Positions 47,936-61,099 of a stretch of DNA of 64,000 nucleotides are shown piece after piece. The notes beneath the pieces were generated by a model, which saw only the letters and a program-made list of their open reading frames with translations, did no database searches and had not been told where the DNA came from. The stretch is taken from NCBI GenBank assembly GCA_024036415.1, contig JAMWET010001220.1:1550001-1614000 (forward strand), written 5' to 3'. Within the stretch, counting starts at the first letter, position 1, and every line of letters starts with the position of its first letter. Made by a program: the position numbers and the translations under genes. The stretch comes from Prochilodus magdalenae (Eukaryota > Chordata > Actinopteri > Characiformes > Prochilodontidae).

Positions 47936-48874
47936 AATACTATTTCTGTCCTGTTTGCTGTTTCTTATTTTCATTTAGTATTAAGTATTATAGTTTACAG
48001 AGAGAAAATGTCAATGTGCTTTTATCTTTTCATAAAGTGCACTGATCATCCATATCGTCCACATGGTAGTTAGCTTGTTCAATCTCACTAGCAAGCTAGT
48101 CATATTAGCAGGTAACCTACAAGCTCTCTTTTGACTGATGTAAACTACATCTTCCCCCACCAAACCATTTATAGGCTTGTCCACCTTTGCCTGGCTGGCT
48201 AAACTCGATATGGCAGCCAGATATATTGGCATATGGTAAAAATCTGTAGCACTTTTTCACTATTTCTATATGTATATATATGTCTATAAGCTTATACTAT
48301 AAAACAAGTCAATATAGAAACAACAAATATCCAAGCTGCAAAAGAATGATTCAACTGAGCAGCAACTGACCACACAAATGAATCCCCTCTCTGTTTCTCT
48401 GAGAGAGACTCTCTAATCCCCTCTGTACACTTTTGTCATCGCCGTGTCATTGTGACACGTCATCTCCGTAAGCTGGGCTGTTATGGAGCTGGCAGGCCTA
48501 ATCCCACCATTGAGAAAAAAGTAGTAACAGGAGTAACAGGATTTGGGGAAAAGTAAATGGTACGGGCCATCTGGCCAGTGTTCAGGCATCAGTCAGGAAA
48601 CCAAAGAGAGGTTAATAAACCAATGGCCGAAATCACTCATTCCCACCTCACAGGAGTGCTTTAGGTCTGACACCCGATGAAAAAAGAACTCCACTTACAC
48701 TGAGTCCCCAATTAGAATGTGTTCACTTCGTTACTCTTATTAAGGTACCGCCATCGATGTAATATTGGTAACTCATTCTGTTACTTTAATCTTAGAAAAA
48801 ACTTTATTCACTTTTAGGTATTGATTTTTACTTCAACAATATCATTTATGAAATAAATAATTGTTCTCATATTT

Positions 48875-48934
48875 GATTATTATTATTATTATTATTATTA
48901 TTGTTGTTATTATTACTCATAGTAGTAGTAGTAC
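48875..48934. repeat. (ATT)n / (AGT)n microsatellite
   Basis: About nine ATT units followed by TTG and AGT variants. Confidence 0.93.
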
Positions 48935-50167
48935 TGTTTACATGGCCATTTTGCAATTCCATTTATCCCTTAGATTTAAACATATTTTTTGATTATTGTG
49001 CCTGGGGCTAAACTGCTGTATGCTGAAAAGGTGTGCGTATGTGAAAATATGAGACACTTCTATTCCAATTGATTCCATCTTAGGTTCCATTTATGGACTG
49101 TATGCCTAGGCATTTTATTTGAAGAAGTGAAAAGGAATGATATGGAAAATTACAGTCACATAATTACACATATGTTTGAGGATGTGTTTGTGGAAAACCC
49201 AACACCTATGCATTCATCTTTGCAATGGAGAGTTTGTGCACCTCAACCCTTCTATAATATTTAGATCTAAGTAGTTTTATAGACAAACTGTTCTTCTCAC
49301 TCCCTGATTTGACATTGTCAGTAATGTAAGGTCTAGTCTTACAATGTCAAAATCCCTACTGGGAGTCTGGAAATGTAATGTGGCCAAGAACCACTTACTA
49401 CTGCAGGAAAATGAAATTTGACTGACACAAAAAATGACCAGTCAATCATGAAACAAACAGTCCTTTTTGAAATACAGCAATATAGGATGGGCAGAATGCC
49501 TGAGATTACTGTTGGCCATGCTGAACCCTGATTCGTATCGAACCAGTACAAAATAACACAAGGAAGTATGTATACATGGTCAGACTTACAGTAAAATAGA
49601 TAATAGAGCGTATATAGGATGAAAGGAAACATAATACGAAAACTGCATGGATGCCAGAGGGTTACATTCGAGATTATAGCTGTACCATGACAATTTCTTC
49701 AGTATGATGTCAGTATTCCTTACCAGGAAAACATGAGTGAAGAATGAAGACAGCAGTGGAATCTCGCATATGCTTTATGGTTGCATATAGAGGGGAGGAA
49801 TTCCAATTCTGTATGATACTGCACGCGACAGCCTGGGAATTGAGCCAGAAATAGATAGAGAGGGAGGGCGGGAGGGAAAGCGATGATGGGGGGGAGAGAA
49901 AGAGAGAGAGGGAGAGAATAAAGTAGGAGATTTCAATAGGCCACTGATGATGAGGGCAATGGCTCAGATGCAGCAATGCTCCAAAAATTCAGGACAAAAC
50001 AAAGTGTCAGGCCTCATGATTGATCAGTCGGGTTCTGTTTTGGTCGAAACGGTGCTGCCAGTGACCCCCCCTCCCTTAGGCACTTCCTATAATCAAAGCC
50101 CATGCCCACCCATAGCTAATTAGACATTAAGCAAACGTCAGGCCTCCGTGATTTAAAGCAGCTCGCT

Positions 50168-50190
50168 GGGGATTGCCGGGGGGGGGCGGG
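50168..50190 (+). repeat. G-rich tract, G-quadruplex capable
   Basis: GGGG, a run of nine G (50178-50186) and GGG, separated by short loops; the nine-G run can supply two tetrad strands. Confidence 0.6.
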
Positions 50191-50974
50191 CACAAAAGCG
50201 AGAGAGAAGCCTGGAAACGAAGGAGATCCGGATCAATATGGAGGCGGCTCACTGTTTGCTGAGATGGCAGTGAGAGGGGAAATAAATCAGGCCAGCACAG
50301 GGAGAGAGAGAGCGTGGCCGAGCGTTCTCACGGCTTCATGGGAGCTGCTCTGAGAAAAGCCCACCTGGGCACACAAAGGCTGGAGTAGGAGAAGGAAGAG
50401 AAGGAGGGGAGGAGGGGAGGAGAGGAGAAGAGACAAACACACAAGAACACACACACAAACTCCATTTATGGTTGCTTTTAATAATAAAAATTGAATTACT
50501 GTTTAAAACGTATGTGAATGTTTTATTACGTATCAACAAACACAGAACCACATTTATTTCATGTTTTAATAATAATAAGCTTTTGTTTATCTCGAAACTG
50601 TTGCTTGCTTTAAGCGGTAGTTGCTTTGAACCTTAAAAGTCCCATGACCAAACTTCTTAGAGCCATTTGTTTTGCTCACAAGATGATCAGTAGAAATATT
50701 CTTACAGATTCATCATTATAGATTTTATACTGACTGTTTAGCTTTATAATTCATTTGCAAAGGTCAGGGATCACCCGTCATTTACTCATTCTCCAATCAA
50801 CACTGGCTTTACAGGTTATATACAAGTTATTCATCAGGATCCAGGCAGAAAACATGTTGTTGTCACTTAAAACCTCCATTTATGTCTTGCCATTTGTAGG
50901 GGGTAAAACTGGAACTGGAAAATGTTTTTGATTACTTGACAAAAATGTAATTTCTGCCTAATTCAAATAACTAA

Positions 50975-51210
50975 TATATAAAAAACATGCACCTCCAAAA
51001 TGGTAATTTTACAGGAAAGGGAGAACTTTATTTACTTAAACTTTAGTTTAAACTTCATTTAGCTTAAATGGAAGTCAATGGAAGCAGACTTTTTTTTCCA
51101 ATTTGGGCCATTTACATTAGTGGATTCATCATGAAATTCATACACAAACAGCAGCTGCTGTGCTCAAATGATACATAAAAGTAAAAATTACATTACTCTA
51201 AAGACCCCAT
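50975..51210. repeat. Dispersed repeat family B, copy 2 (longer)
   Basis: Longer relative of 45455-45560, extending through ttcatcatgaaattcat and caaatgatacataaaagtaa. No open frame shared by both copies. Confidence 0.5.
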
Positions 51211-51214
51211 TTGG

Positions 51215-53344
51215 GCACTTTTATTTTTAGCAATGTAAAAGGGAAAAGTCATCATTGATGTCTCTCTTTCCTGTAACCATGTAGCTGTGATAGACAGAGT
51301 GAAGTTAGCACATGGTCTGAGGCTACAGCCCGAGACATTTATGATGCTTTCTCTCTCTATCTCTCTCTTTCTCTGACTTTTCTCAACCTCAGTTCAGCAG
51401 GAGATGCAGATCCTGACTCCCTGGCATCCTGAGGCCCACTGCAGAAAGCAGACGTTAATAACTTTTCCAATAAATTCAGCAGGTCCGATTTGAGCTGGTG
51501 TATTCTTTCACTCTGCTGATTGCCTTTCGACCCCAACACTCCTTGCTTGATCACAAAGAAGGCTTCTGTTTCTGTGGCATAAGTCCGTAAGTCATGTGGT
51601 AATAGGAACCCCCTGGATGAGAGGCTGACAGAGTGGTCACTCCAGTCCTCACGTTGCAGGTGGGTCAGGAATTAAAAAAGAGATCACACCGGCATGCTAT
51701 AAGATGAGGGGCCTGCTGACATCTTGGAGATATGACTGGCTGTTTTTTTCATAGCCCCCAAATTGTGCTTGACGGTCTGAAATGAAATTCCTTTCTTTAT
51801 TGATCCGTCTGAATAAAGCCATAAAGCCAAACGGTAGAGAGAAGAGGAAGACTTTTCGATTATTATAATAACTGAAATTAGTCATGTCATTATTATAGAC
51901 TATATGATGCAGATACAGTCTGGTACGTTTAATATGAACAAAAGTTATGCCTAAGAGTATTGCAAAAACCTTGCAATATAGAAAAAATGGATGAATAATG
52001 CCTGTATTGTTTTCACAAACTATAATTCTCTTTATTAGGTTACTTGAATATATTGGTTTACGCGAAACCCTTATCCCACACTGAGATCAATATGCTCACA
52101 TCTCACTGTAACTCGTTACAGTGTTGTATTATCACAGCCTTCTGCGATACCAGCATTGCAAAGTCCAAGATCACGATTACCAAACAGTAAACTGAGCAGT
52201 GCTAGTAATCCTAAACAAGAATCAACAGCACTCATCGCCAAAATTATTGTTGAGTCGCACCTGACCTCCCCCCTCCGCTGTAGCCATTTATTAAAATAAA
52301 CCTTGCAAGGAACTGATATTCATCCGTGTTAACCTTTGGCAATTGGCGTGCTGCTGGTAAGCCTTGGTTTTGGCTGTCATTAAACAGCTGGAAATGACTA
52401 GGGCCTTTCAGGCTGCCTCAGCCATGATTGGGAGCAACCCCCAGTAACCCAACACAGCAGCCAATTAAAGATAATTTAAGACTTAAGCAATTTGGACAGA
52501 TTTCTGGAAATTACCGGAGAGGTCTTGTTGCCGTTGCCTTGCATGTCCGGACTAGGGCTGAGGAGTGTAGGGGCAGTTGTGCGAGGGACGGATATTTTGA
52601 CAGGTTTCAGCAAGAGAGCATCGGATGGGACAGGAGCTATGATCCTTCCCCCAGCACTCAGGTTCTCATTGGCTCTGGGGCTACGGGTCAGGTGGAGTCT
52701 AGTTGTTCTATGTCTTTGTGCAAAGGAAGGAGGAAAAGCCAAATAGTAGCACCTGTCCCATAAGCACCCTTCCACCCCGGTCACTATTACATAAACACAG
52801 CACATGACCTGCAGCATGCACACGCATAAGACAACATTTGACTAGGTGGTCGGACTTCCCTGACTCAGAAGACTTACGTCTGGGAGGGAAAACAGAGTTT
52901 GACAGGAAATTTTTGAACTGCAGTCTGTAAGTGGAATAGATATTACTTTTGGCATGTTACAAAAAACCATGACCCAAGGCCACAACAACAGTATCTCTGG
53001 CCTGAAGCGCATAGCGCGGAGCTTAGTGATGTGACCTCAAGGCAATGAATTATGACATGAGAATGAAATCAATCTTTAGTCATTTGAAACAGCGAATAAA
53101 CATTGGTGCATTTGTGGTTAACGTGCTAAAATTACAGTCTGCTCTGAGAGTTGCTTTAGCGGCGAGCTCAGACACTCTTACCTCGATTTCTTTCCCTCTT
53201 CTATCTTCCTTTCTTCTCTCTCTTTTACAGGTGGAGGGCTTGGTCATGTTTGCTGTCCATCATGTTTGCTCAAGCATGATCTCAGGACAGAGCGGACAGG
53301 AAGTAGACCAGACTGTGACAGCTTGAAGCTCCGCCAAGCTGCGT

Positions 53345-53376
<32 letters not shown>

Positions 53377-56300
53377 CTAGGTGTCAGGAAATTTCTAGGT
53401 GACATCATAGCCGTTGGTAAAACTGCCAAAGCACACAACAGTTGGTAGATGCCACCTTGCTAAAACATTTGCATCTGAAAAAGTCATATTAATAAAAACA
53501 TACGGAAACCAGAAGAATTTTACTCGCTGTGTGAATCGCAAAATGTAGTGAAGCAAAAGACCATTTGTAAAACAAATCCTGCATCCCTTGCTATGTGCGT
53601 CAAACGTTTAGCTCAGGATGACATCCTTACAGACCATAAAGTCCAATTTAACTGTTAATTGTCTGCAGCATGATATTTATGGTTAGACATCATATAGCAA
53701 CTACAGTACTGGCATAGGCCAGCCTGTTACTACTGCCATTGCCCGTAAGTACGGACTTCCACATCCCACATTATTTTAACCTTAGGAGTGAACTCCAAAC
53801 AACATCATCCTCCAGACAGTAAGGACAGGATCTGCACGAGTTACATGTTCCTTATTCACATCTTTTAACTTCTGCTAGTCTAATTACTATGTGACCACCA
53901 GTGCCGTTCTCACTGCAGGTTTGTTATATTAGCCGTCAAAGTTTTTCCTTCACTTGGTGGAGGAAGTAGCATTCAAGGATGATTCTGATTGTCCAGTCGT
54001 CATTTTGAAAATGGTCACTTCCGCCTATATGAGCTAGATGCAAACAAGACAAAGTCTGCACAGCTGTGCATGGCAGGAATTTGGAATGGATGCTAAGGAC
54101 TATTTTATGCCAGGGAAATATTTTCCATAAGCTGTTTGACCTTCCTGAAAACAGAAAACATTCAGCTGAAGCATTCATCTATGCTTTAGGAGGTTTAAAT
54201 GTAAACTGACCCAGTGCGAGTAACACTTACTGTGTTCTCCACATGCTTGGCAGGGTCATTTAGGCCTCATGTAATCCTCTGATTTTGCAGGACTACTCCT
54301 AAAGCAATTCTTCCACTAAAAAGGCTAAAAGGGAGTGCTAAACAAAACCACCTAGCATGACTGAAGTTGCATAATGCTAGCCAGTGCTAATACTATTAGT
54401 GATGTTAGCGTGGATAAAGTATCCCTTCAGGAACAACAGCTGCCTGATTGCCTCTGAGGCACATCTAGGGTCCTGTATAACGTCAAAGTGTTCCTCCCCA
54501 TAGATCCATCCACTGATAATCATGTCCACGGCATGTGTGTGGTCCTTTATGTCACGCCTACACATCGTCCAGTTCTTCGAGCCACTACAGCATACCCAGA
54601 TGCAGTTATTACCAGCTCTGGCCCGTAAGGACTTGGGATAAACAGCCCAGGAGATGGAGGGAAATCAGGAGGCTAGTTGTAGCTGTCTTCCAAGAGAAGG
54701 TTCTTTGGCAAGACCCAGAGCACCCAACCTGTCAATGCAACGCAAGGGAGCAATCTGTCTCCACACAGCGTGCAGGCAGCATAATGCACATGCACACACA
54801 CCCAGGCACATGCACCATCTCATTGCTATTCAGTTCACTCCACATGTGACTACAGGAGGAAGACATTTCACTGTGTCTAATTGGTGCATAAACAGTCTAT
54901 TCACAAGGTGTTCACTAAATGCAGATAAATAATGCAAGTGCCAGTAAATGAATCACCCTAACTACAAAACAAAGTGTCATTTGGCATATACGCCACATTT
55001 CGCTGAGGGGAACCTTCAGTGCCTTTAAGGTCTTCTAAGAATGCCTAATGATTTCTGGGAACTAGAAAATACATGTCTTTTTTATACTTATTCAATAAAA
55101 TCATGCTGTCATTTAAACTGCACAGGTTTTGCAGTTTTAGTCTGCTTTCCCTGCTAAGTTTTGGAAATTCTTGGTTGAATTCCTGAATCTCCCAGGGGAA
55201 AACGGCCAATCAGGAATTGTTTTTCTGTGTGGTATTTAGGTAGACAGAGCTAAGTGAACTCTCCCCTTGGCTTGGACTTTGACTGAAAACAATGCTTATT
55301 GCGTTAGAATAACTAAAGGACAGAGTTTCAACACTTTTAATAGGTGGGACCAATTTTTCTGAGACACAATGTCACTGTAAGTTTTCTGGAAGTCCTAGAT
55401 ATGTCACTGACTGCGCATGCAAGGCAACCCAATTAATGGGTTGGTAGAAATTGGAAACAGTGGCTACTGTAGACTGGACATGTGCTAATATGTCTGTCAC
55501 AGGTTTCAAGCAAAACATGTGTTTTGAAAGCATTATATGTCTGGGTTTCTTAGAAAAGCCAAGAAAAGTTTATGCAACATTGCAGCACTAACAAACTACT
55601 AGATTTCCATAGGAATGCAAGGTTAGCATTAATGTTACAGTGCCTTTTTTTGTGTTAGCGTTAGCCTAGGCGTAGCGCTAATATTCACCATTCGCCACTG
55701 CAGTTTGCTATATCTGACCATATTCTGACATTATAAAACCGACCAGTAATCTGTCCAGTAATCAGACCATTTAGCACACTTCTGACATTTAATAAAACAC
55801 GCAGCAGATCTCCCAAAAAATCTCACACTTCATAACTCCACAGAAGGTTGCACATATCCTGGGGCCATGCAGTGCAGGCCTGACTCGTAAAAAGGCATCT
55901 AAAATTAGGACAGCAGGGGACACTGCAGTGGCCAGAGCAGCCCACTAACCTCTGACCTACCCGAAGAGAGCCTCTTGGACCACAGCTGGGAGCTTCCCCT
56001 CAGCTCTGTTCTCAGATCAGGGGGAGGGGGGACCATGGCCGTCACGCTCTCCTCATTAGGAGACACACAATGGCCCTGTTTACACGTGACAGTATAGTTA
56101 AAAGTGTAAATGAACTGCGAGTTCTTTACGAGGGATACTTTAAATGCAAATATATTAAAGTTTATGACTTGAAGTTGATGCCCAAATGTTAGCTGGAATC
56201 AGTTTGTTCACAGAATTTCAAGGAGTCTCGCTCCTAGCCAGTTTGTCCAGCGAGCTAAAAACAGACAGAACTGACTTTTAATGACACAGTTTAAACAGAT

Positions 56301-57360
56301 TGTTATTAAACATGGTAATGAATGTGCAGTAGCAACCTTTTGGACACACATTGTTATTTTTTAATAAAGTAGAAGTTTTCTTAAAATCACATCTACCAGT
56401 TATTGCTGCACCTTTATAATGCATTTCCATGGAAGTTTCCATTCTCTTTTTTGGCAAGTTTTCTAATTGGAATCCAGTACTTAACATCCAGATGCTACAT
56501 GCTTGCGTTTCCCTTACGGGAAGACGATGAGGTGTTTATTTAGCTTTCCGCTTCTTACTCTGTGACTACTGCGTATCTTACATCCACCCTTTAGGCCTGT
56601 TAGCATGTAGAGGCTGAGTGTGGTGCAGTTCTTTTACAAACCCTCACCTATAAAATGACACAGGTCCTCAAGAAGATCTTCAGTCCCCCTTCCTGGCTAA
56701 AGAGCTAGTTAACTCTCTCACCCCCTTCTAGGAATAGGATGGGGCTTGGTTTGTATAATATACTGCTGTATAAAACCCAAACACTACCACACAATTCCCA
56801 CACAAATCGACTGGGTACACTCTTAAAAACAATGTGTTTTAATGGTTCCTGGTTGTGTGGTTCTAGCTTGTTGTGCAGTTCTAGAAAAAATCTTTATCAG
56901 GTATCAGACCTTTACATGATATGGAGGTTAAAGCAGTGGTTCTCTTCAGGGACCACCATATGGTCTACATTTTTGCACTATCCTTCTGTGTTTTGAGTGG
57001 GTTGGAGCAACAATGTGAACCATCTGGGGGGCCGGATTAAGAAGCACTGCTTAAAGTATTACGTTCTTTACTTAAAAAGCTGGGCAATACAGCAAAAAAT
57101 ACAATAGCATCAATACCTAACAGCATTTTCAGGACACATGAGTTGTCTATGTTTTTTCACATGGTTTGATAAAAGGAATAGACTGAATCCAGCACTGCTG
57201 CCACTTCCAAAACTGTTATACTAAACATTTAATTTCACATACTTTTGTTTATTTCTTATTTAAGTTTCTTAGAAACATTTCACTGAACATGCAACAGGTA
57301 GAGCTCATCATCCTGAACAAAATGTTGTAAACATTCTACTGACACCATTCTGCAAAAATA
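51215..57360. other. Unique non-coding DNA
   Basis: About 6 kb without a recognised gene or transposon. Includes a (CT)n patch at 53346-53375 and a repeat-poor part at 51390-51560 with open frames on the minus strand that I judge non-coding. A strong pyrimidine tract ending TTTTACAG at 53223-53230 could be a splice acceptor, but only 31 codons follow before a stop. Confidence 0.38.
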
Positions 57361-57364
57361 AGTT

Positions 57365-57662
57365 TAACTGGATTAGGTTTTGGGTTGAGGTTATGGTTAA
57401 GATTAGGGCTGGGTTTAGTTTTTAGGTCAAAATTAAGGTTTGGGGTAGGATTAGGGGCAGCGTGAAGGTTGGGGTTACGTTTTAGGCTAAGGTTAAATTT
57501 AGGGTTAGGATTAGGGCCAGGGTAAATCTTAGGTTAGGTTAGGATAAGGGCCAGGGTGAAGATTAGGATTAGGTTTTGGGCTGAGATTAAGGTAAGAGTT
57601 AGGATTCGGAGAAGGTTAAGATTAAGATTAGGCCCAGGGTTAGGAACAGATTTTGGGTAAAG
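57365..57662. repeat. Degenerate telomere-like (TTAGGG/TTAGG) array
   Basis: Roughly 300 bp of ggttagg, ggattagg, gggttagga and gggccaggg words. Many short units resemble the vertebrate telomere hexamer, with interspersed gccaggg variants giving a higher-order period of about 50-60 bp (ttagggccagggt recurs at about 57507 and, as ataagggccagggtga, at 57545). Confidence 0.8.
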
Positions 57663-57711
57663 TTAGGTTTTGCTTAATGGAAAATATGGAACATACTTGT
57701 AACGTAACAAT

Positions 57712-58923
57712 TAGCGCTGTACCCGACTCAGAATATTGTCAGTCGAATCGGATTCGCCCGTCCTGGTCGAGGATTCACCTATTCGTTCACGTTTTTTCTT
57801 CATGTACATTATCTAGTAATCAGTAAATCAATCTGCATATGGTTCAGATCTGATCTCCTCCTCATTTAGAAAGTCAGCAGAGTCACAGGAACATATTTCT
57901 GAACTAAAAGAGACGTGGCATATGATGATCAAACTGAACTGGAGCCTGATTTAATTACAGAGTATAGTGCCGGGCAGCAGCTCGTATTTATGCTAAACGT
58001 TAGCGCTTATAGTGTTTTTAATTTCACTTTAAACAGCTTCTTCATTAGGATGGCACTTCGTCTTTCATCTCTCACAAACAATGAACTTCTAAATAAAACC
58101 AAATTAGTCCATATTTTAATTATTTTTAGATGAAAAGAAGAATGGCAAACCTGAAACCGTTTATTATATTACCCGGGCTGAAATCATTATCTCTCGTTTA
58201 TCGGCAGACGTATTAAATGACTGTACTTATCTTTAAATAAAGATAATCTTATCTGTAGCTGAATAAATATAAATATCTGTAATTCAGGTTCTAAATTAAT
58301 GGTATTATAATAAAACAAACGTCTCCTTACTGTACTTATCCTTAAATAAAGATAATCTTAGCTGGAGATGAATAAATAAACATATCTGTAATTTAGATTC
58401 GAAAATAATGGAATTATAATAAAACAAATGTCTTCGGTCCGTTTTTCCTTCACGCAAACAGCCGTTACGTCTGAAACGAAAGTCAGCTCACTGGTTTAAA
58501 GCAGTGTTGGATGTCTGACTAAATGACGAGCAGAATTAGGTTTAATTTGTTCAAATTCTTTTCTTTAAAACCTCCTCCAGACTCCAGACTTTCTCTGAGA
58601 CATTGCTCCCACGTGTTTCACAGCTCGCGACATCCTGAGCGTTGAACCGCCAGCACACATCGTCACGCGGATTTAATTTTTTAGCAAGCATGCGTCATAG
58701 CACAGCTAGAGTTTTAATATATATTTATTATTCCCCCTTTAATAATATTTAAAATGTCTTTTTACATTCTTAAAGTTCTTGTGCATTTTTGTAAGCTTTA
58801 GTCTGTTTTACGAAGAAAAAAAAGGTCACTGTTGTCAGTCTACTTGAAGGGTCTCAGTCGACCTAAAGGGTCGCCGACTGACGATCGTTGACTTTAATCG
58901 TTGACTTCTAGAGGGCAGCCCTA
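57712..58923. mobile_element. hAT-like non-autonomous element, about 1.2 kb
   Basis: Left end tagcgctgtacccgac and right end gagggcagcccta pair as an imperfect terminal inverted repeat of TAGGGCTG type, which is usual for hAT elements. Subterminal stretches also mirror one another (gtcagtcgaatcgg near the left; gactgacgatcg near the right). The inside lacks a transposase; open frames are short. An 8-bp target duplication is not clear, so the ends may be off by a base or mutated. Confidence 0.6.
58218..58437. repeat. Tandem duplication of about 110 bp inside the hAT-like element
   Basis: Units 58218-58328 and 58329-58437 share tgtacttatcttaaataaag-like starts, aagataatctta, gatgaataaata, and attataataaaacaaa. 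They differ at scattered positions, so the duplication is not recent. Confidence 0.85.
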
Positions 58924-58929
58924 GTGTAC

Positions 58930-60827
58930 AATACATCATTTTAACGTAAGTATTATGCTAACATTACGTTTTCAAGATATTTAGGTCAATTCAGATGCTT
59001 CAGTACAGCTACAGAGTTTATTAATCATTCATAATCGACCACTCAAAATAAAGTGTAACTCCATCACCTACTATAATACTTTGTACCCAGAATTTCCTCT
59101 TTCATGTTATACTATTTCATTATTATTCCTTTTAGTTGATTCTGGGAGTAAACAGATGCTGCTATAGTCTCCAAACAAAGCAAATGATGTTTTAAAACAT
59201 ATGTTATATTGGCATTGTTGTAAATTACTCCCTCTCCTTTCATAGTGGTAGATGAGCACCTTCCTTATGTATCACCCTCCTGACAGCCCTCTGATTTGCC
59301 AGTACCAATAAGAGAGCATTTCTTGTCTTTAATTTTAAGTTTAATTAACCAGCGTCCAGTGTTATGACCCTCTCTCAAAATGTCTTTATCTGCACTGTGG
59401 CTCCAGCCATCATCTTGTTTTCATTGCTAATTTCTGCTATATATTTGCTAGGAGAAACAAGGGAGATGCCAGTTACCTACGTGCTGTAAGATTTGACAGG
59501 AACATTCAAGGCTTCTGTCGATTCCTCTCGTTGTCACTGCCTTTCGCTTTTAAAATTAACACTGCCAAAAAGGCTTTTTTGGGGCAATGCCATAAAACAA
59601 CTACTTTTGGTTTCCCACAGATTCTTTCAGATGAGTGGTTTTGATGGTTTTGTTTATATATCTGCAGTTATTTACGGAAGCAAAAGCTGTTCTTCTGTGC
59701 TCTACAGTACACTTTCTGGCACCTTTATTTTTAAGAGTATACTTCTGCCCACTTGCTACAATTTTCCCAGAATATCCGATAGCTAACACTGGCACACTCC
59801 AACCTCTTGACGTCTAGCTACTGCACAAAGGGTTAAGGCTATAAAAGCCTGGCACTGGGACAGTAGCTCTGGCTGCTGGAGCTTTCATCTATGCCATATA
59901 AGCATGTGCCAGCCAGTCAGGCCAAATGAACAAACCATAGGCCTGCGGTGTGGGCTTCCAGCAGAAGTGATATTAACAGTGACAAACGGATGAATTGACA
60001 GCTTACAGTATATGCGTGCAGTGGATTTCTCTGTATGCATCACATTGTGTCTCCGGATACCGTTTCACAAACCGTCTGGAAAGGATTCTGTGATAATCAG
60101 CGATCATACCACTCCGTAATGGGATCGGAATAGAGCTTTAGTCCAAAAACCAGCCTTGATATGCAATATGGAAACGATTACTTTGTGGCAAGCCCCAATT
60201 TGTTGGCAGGTCTCTCCTATTGCAGTGTGCGCTTGTGTGTATGAACAAGCAAAGCGTTTTTGTGTACCTGTCTGACATCAACGTCTTCAACAAGAGTAGA
60301 CCTATTTTACCAGACAATAAAAATTATTCATACAGTGATACAGCATCCCATTCAACTACATATTAAACCCCATTCATGATGTCGACTCTACAGGAGGAAA
60401 GGGGTTGCCAGATCTTCTGTTCTATGTTTTGTAATCGCAGACCAAACATCCTGAACCTGAAAACTCCTTGCTCAACAACAACAAAAAAACACTCTTAAAT
60501 ACAGTCAGAGCAGCCATTAAGTACAAGTGATTCATTTTATAAAAAAAAGATGTCTAAGGAGATAGAAGATAATCCACATGGATAGGAAGAAAAGAAAATG
60601 TAAAAAACAGCTTTCCAAAACCAGATTACAAATATCTATTGGGAGATAATCTGACTCCAAAAAACATTGCAAGAACTAGTAGACCACCATACTGTCACTA
60701 TCAGATAAAGAGTACCTAGAGTTTTCATCTTTGTAAGAAAAGAGAGAAAACACAAGTTCTTACTTCACTTCTGAAAAAACACCATGGGTCTGGAAGGACT
60801 GGGATCAAGAGAAAGACAGTGTGGCTG
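58930..60827. other. Unique non-coding DNA
   Basis: No gene or repeat recognised. The parts around 59270-59560 and 59870-60260 are less AT-rich and repeat-free; no exon seen. Confidence 0.4.
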
Positions 60828-61024
60828 CTGATTACATTTACGGCATTTAGCTGACACTCTTATCCAGAGCGACTTACAAGGTTAATCATATTACAGGTGG
60901 GCCAGTGTAGTGTTAGGAGTCTTGCCCAAGAACTCTTATTGGTGTAGCACAGCATAATCACCCAGACCGGGATTCGAACCCCAGTCCCCCACATGTGGTG
61001 TTATCCGCTGAGCTACACCAACCA
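60828..61024 (-). mobile_element. tRNA-derived SINE
   Basis: Read on the minus strand, the head begins ggttggtgtagctcagcgga. It has a perfect RNA polymerase III A box TAGCTCAGCGG (61005-61015) and B box GGTTCGAATCC (60970-60980). The tail gtcgctctggataagagtgt followed by cagctaaatgccgtaaatg (60830-60885) is the conserved 3' module seen in many fish SINEs, V-SINE-type by memory. Base pairing outside the T arm does not make a proper tRNA, so it is not a tRNA gene. The intact promoter boxes suggest a fairly young copy. Confidence 0.85.
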
Positions 61025-61099
61025 CATAACAGTCTGGGTGTTTCTGGAATAACGTCAGGCTTGATACCAGGCATCTGTTTAGCACACTATAGTTTTATG

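Larger units (their letters stand above)
47940..50950. other. Unique non-coding DNA with purine-rich patches
   Basis: No exon or named transposon. Purine-rich patches occur at 49855-49920 and 50385-50432; these lie within a mixed-GC part (50030-50440) that may be regulatory. Confidence 0.38.

Noticed and set aside
51357..51554. Minus-strand frame with coiled-coil-like text (IHQLKSDLLNLLEKLL)
   Set aside because: Looks helical, but codon use is mixed, no clear acceptor or donor is seen, and it ends in CT-repeat-encoded Arg/Glu. Worth a protein search, but not callable.
52428..52823. Overlapping open frames on both strands of about 85-115 codons
   Set aside because: Mutual overlap and lack of motifs suggest chance openness in a GC-richer stretch.
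53231..53326. Possible terminal exon after a strong pyrimidine tract ending TTTTACAG
   Set aside because: Only 31 codons before a stop, no recognisable peptide, and no linked exon. The acceptor alone is not enough.
54560..54629. Small exon ending at a good donor (ctggcccgtaagg)
   Set aside because: Acceptor side lacks a pyrimidine tract and the peptide is not recognisable.
60963..61024. tRNA gene
   Set aside because: A and B boxes are perfect, but the acceptor and anticodon stems do not pair and a conserved SINE tail follows, so it is a SINE head.
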